A stretch of 8,075 nt of DNA from Deltaproteobacteria bacterium (GTDB lineage: Bacteria > Desulfobacterota > DSM-4660 > Desulfatiglandales > HGW-15), in contig JAFGPH010000232.1 in NCBI GenBank assembly GCA_016926135.1, forward strand, positions 1 through 8,075, in the 5' to 3' direction. This document shows positions 7,320 through 8,075 of this stretch, piece after piece. Numbering within the stretch: position 1 is the stretch's first letter; each line of letters begins with the position of its first letter. The notes under the pieces are model-generated. The model saw only the letters and a list, made by a program, of their open reading frames with translations, had not been told where the DNA came from and ran no database searches. The position numbers and the translations under genes are program-made.

Positions 7320-8075
7320 ACGGCAAGACAGCAGAGGGTGAGGAGCGTGACGGCAATCCCCAAGCGGATGGACCAGGGCTGGAAGATCACTTCCACGAGA
7401 TGCTCTCCCTCGGGGACGGGGACCACCCTGAAAAGGTAGTTCCCCCGCAGGATCGGGACCGGCCCCTTGTCAACGAAGGCCTTCCAACCGGGGTAATAAT
7501 TTTCGCTCAGGAACAGATACCCGGGGGAGGGGCAAGACACCCTCACCTGGATCCTGTCGGGTCGATAGGAGACGACTTGGGCCGAGTCGCTCCTGGAAAA
7601 TCCGGGAGAAGGAGAAGGGTGGACGACGAAGGAGAAGGCCGATGGCTCGAAGAAGACCGCACGTTGAGGGTCGAATCCGGGGCTTGTGAGCAAGGGAAGG
7701 ATCTCTTCCTTCTCCTTGACTACGCTGTTTGGAACGATGAAGGCCCTGGGCAGGCAGCTTTTCCGGAAAAGGGCTTGCCTTGCATCGTGAGAGAGTTCGT
7801 ATTTCACGTTCAGGAGATCCATCAGTATGGCCCTTCGCTCACGCCCATAGAACAAGACCTGCCATTGTCTGGGAAGGGCCTCTTCGGAGTAGTAATTGAT
7901 GTACTCATAGTAGCGGTGGAGAAACAGGGCAGTGTATCCGCCCACGGTCTGGTATCCCATGAACATCTCGGTGTTGGGACTCAAGGCGGACGGGAAGGCG
8001 CCCACCCTAAACACACTCTTGTCCCTGCCAAGGGTATGGTTGAGGCTACGTTGAATTGATGTGATTTCTCCATAA
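7184..8075 (-). CDS. Second YfhO-family membrane protein, C-terminal part (5' end outside window)
   Basis: The frame is open from the right edge, so this is the 3' part of a longer gene: 296 residues are visible. The GTG at 8014 is not a credible start because coding sequence continues through it to the edge, with 20 further residues ending GRDKS before VFRVGAFP. The visible part is the extracytoplasmic C-terminal domain and final helix of a YfhO protein: GYQTVGGYTALFLHRYYEY, then DLLNVKYEL, LPRAFIVPN, SPGFDP, LSENYYPGWKAFVD and LRGNYLFRV, followed by a hydrophobic helix and a basic tail (for example TSRQRKSVAREM). It aligns with the end of the + strand YfhO protein, with 19 of 32 positions identical ending at LRGNYLFRV, so the two are paralogues in convergent orientation. 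It probably belongs to a separate transcript arriving from the right. The N-terminal GT-C part and its partner genes are not visible. Confidence 0.86.
   Translation of the reverse strand, partial: YGEITSIQRSLNHTLGRDKSVFRVGAFPSALSPNTEMFMGYQTVGGYTALFLHRYYEYINYYSEEALPRQWQVLFYGRERRAILMDLLNVKYELSHDARQALFRKSCLPRAFIVPNSVVKEKEEILPLLTSPGFDPQRAVFFEPSAFSFVVHPSPSPGFSRSDSAQVVSYRPDRIQVRVSCPSPGYLFLSENYYPGWKAFVDKGPVPILRGNYLFRVVPVPEGEHLVEVIFQPWSIRLGIAVTLLTLCCLAVYFLSLLTNLFLPPKTITSRQRKSVAREMAAPSRKGQETNRMTTS

Noticed and set aside
7137..7450. Inverted DNA repeat between the two YfhO genes, as from a mobile element or recent duplication
   Set aside because: The similarity is at the protein level; the best 27-bp stretch has 6 synonymous differences and there are no terminal repeats or transposase genes.
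8012..8014. GTG as the start of the - strand gene
   Set aside because: The frame stays open to the window edge, with YfhO-like sequence continuing through this codon, and a YfhO protein needs its N-terminal membrane domain; the gene is simply cut by the window.
7259..8059. Open frame of 266 codons on the + strand after the YfhO gene
   Set aside because: It is antisense to the clear YfhO motifs (YPGW, LRGNYLFRV) on the - strand, and its translation is charged, low in structure and resembles no family.

Overview
The window is a GC-rich, almost gap-free bacterial locus devoted to sugar transfer at the cell envelope. A GT9 (heptosyltransferase-type) gene points to a Gram-negative LPS-bearing bacterium. 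The overall style (tightly packed glycosyltransferases, a DUF2723 protein with TPRs, YfhO proteins) recalls deltaproteobacterial/Desulfobacterota or Nitrospirota-like genomes and metagenome bins, but the sequence alone does not fix the taxon. I see no RNA genes, mobile elements, CRISPR arrays or phage genes.

Layout. Five complete genes run on the + strand: a GT2 glycosyltransferase of the 'HPDYQY' type (33-815); a GT9 glycosyltransferase of the 'SEMGS' type (821-2020); a multi-pass DUF2723/GT117-like membrane protein with C-terminal TPRs (2103-4172); a second GT2 enzyme resembling dolichyl/polyprenyl-phosphate glucosyltransferases (4179-4952); and a large YfhO-family membrane protein (4956-7319). 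Spacings are 5, 82, 6 and 3 nt, so these are probably one transcript, with 2021-2102 the only real gap. On the - strand, entering from the right edge, is the C-terminal part of a second YfhO-family protein (7184-8075, start outside the window). It converges on the first YfhO gene, and the two overlap tail-to-tail by 136 bp.

How the genes may work together. GT2 enzymes of the DPM/ALG5 type charge a polyprenyl phosphate with a sugar on the cytoplasmic face. GT-C-like polytopic proteins (DUF2723/GT117, YfhO) then use such lipid-linked sugars on the outer face of the inner membrane. Two candidate donor synthases and up to three candidate membrane transferases in one block therefore suggest an envelope or protein glycosylation module. 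The GT2-YfhO pair resembles the CsbB-YfhO pair of Bacillus, and the DUF2723+TPR protein resembles the animal O-mannosyltransferase TMEM260. The GT9 enzyme suggests a link to LPS core or another surface glycan. No flippase of the GtcA or Wzx type is visible. These functional links are inference; the family assignments rest on motifs read directly from the sequence.
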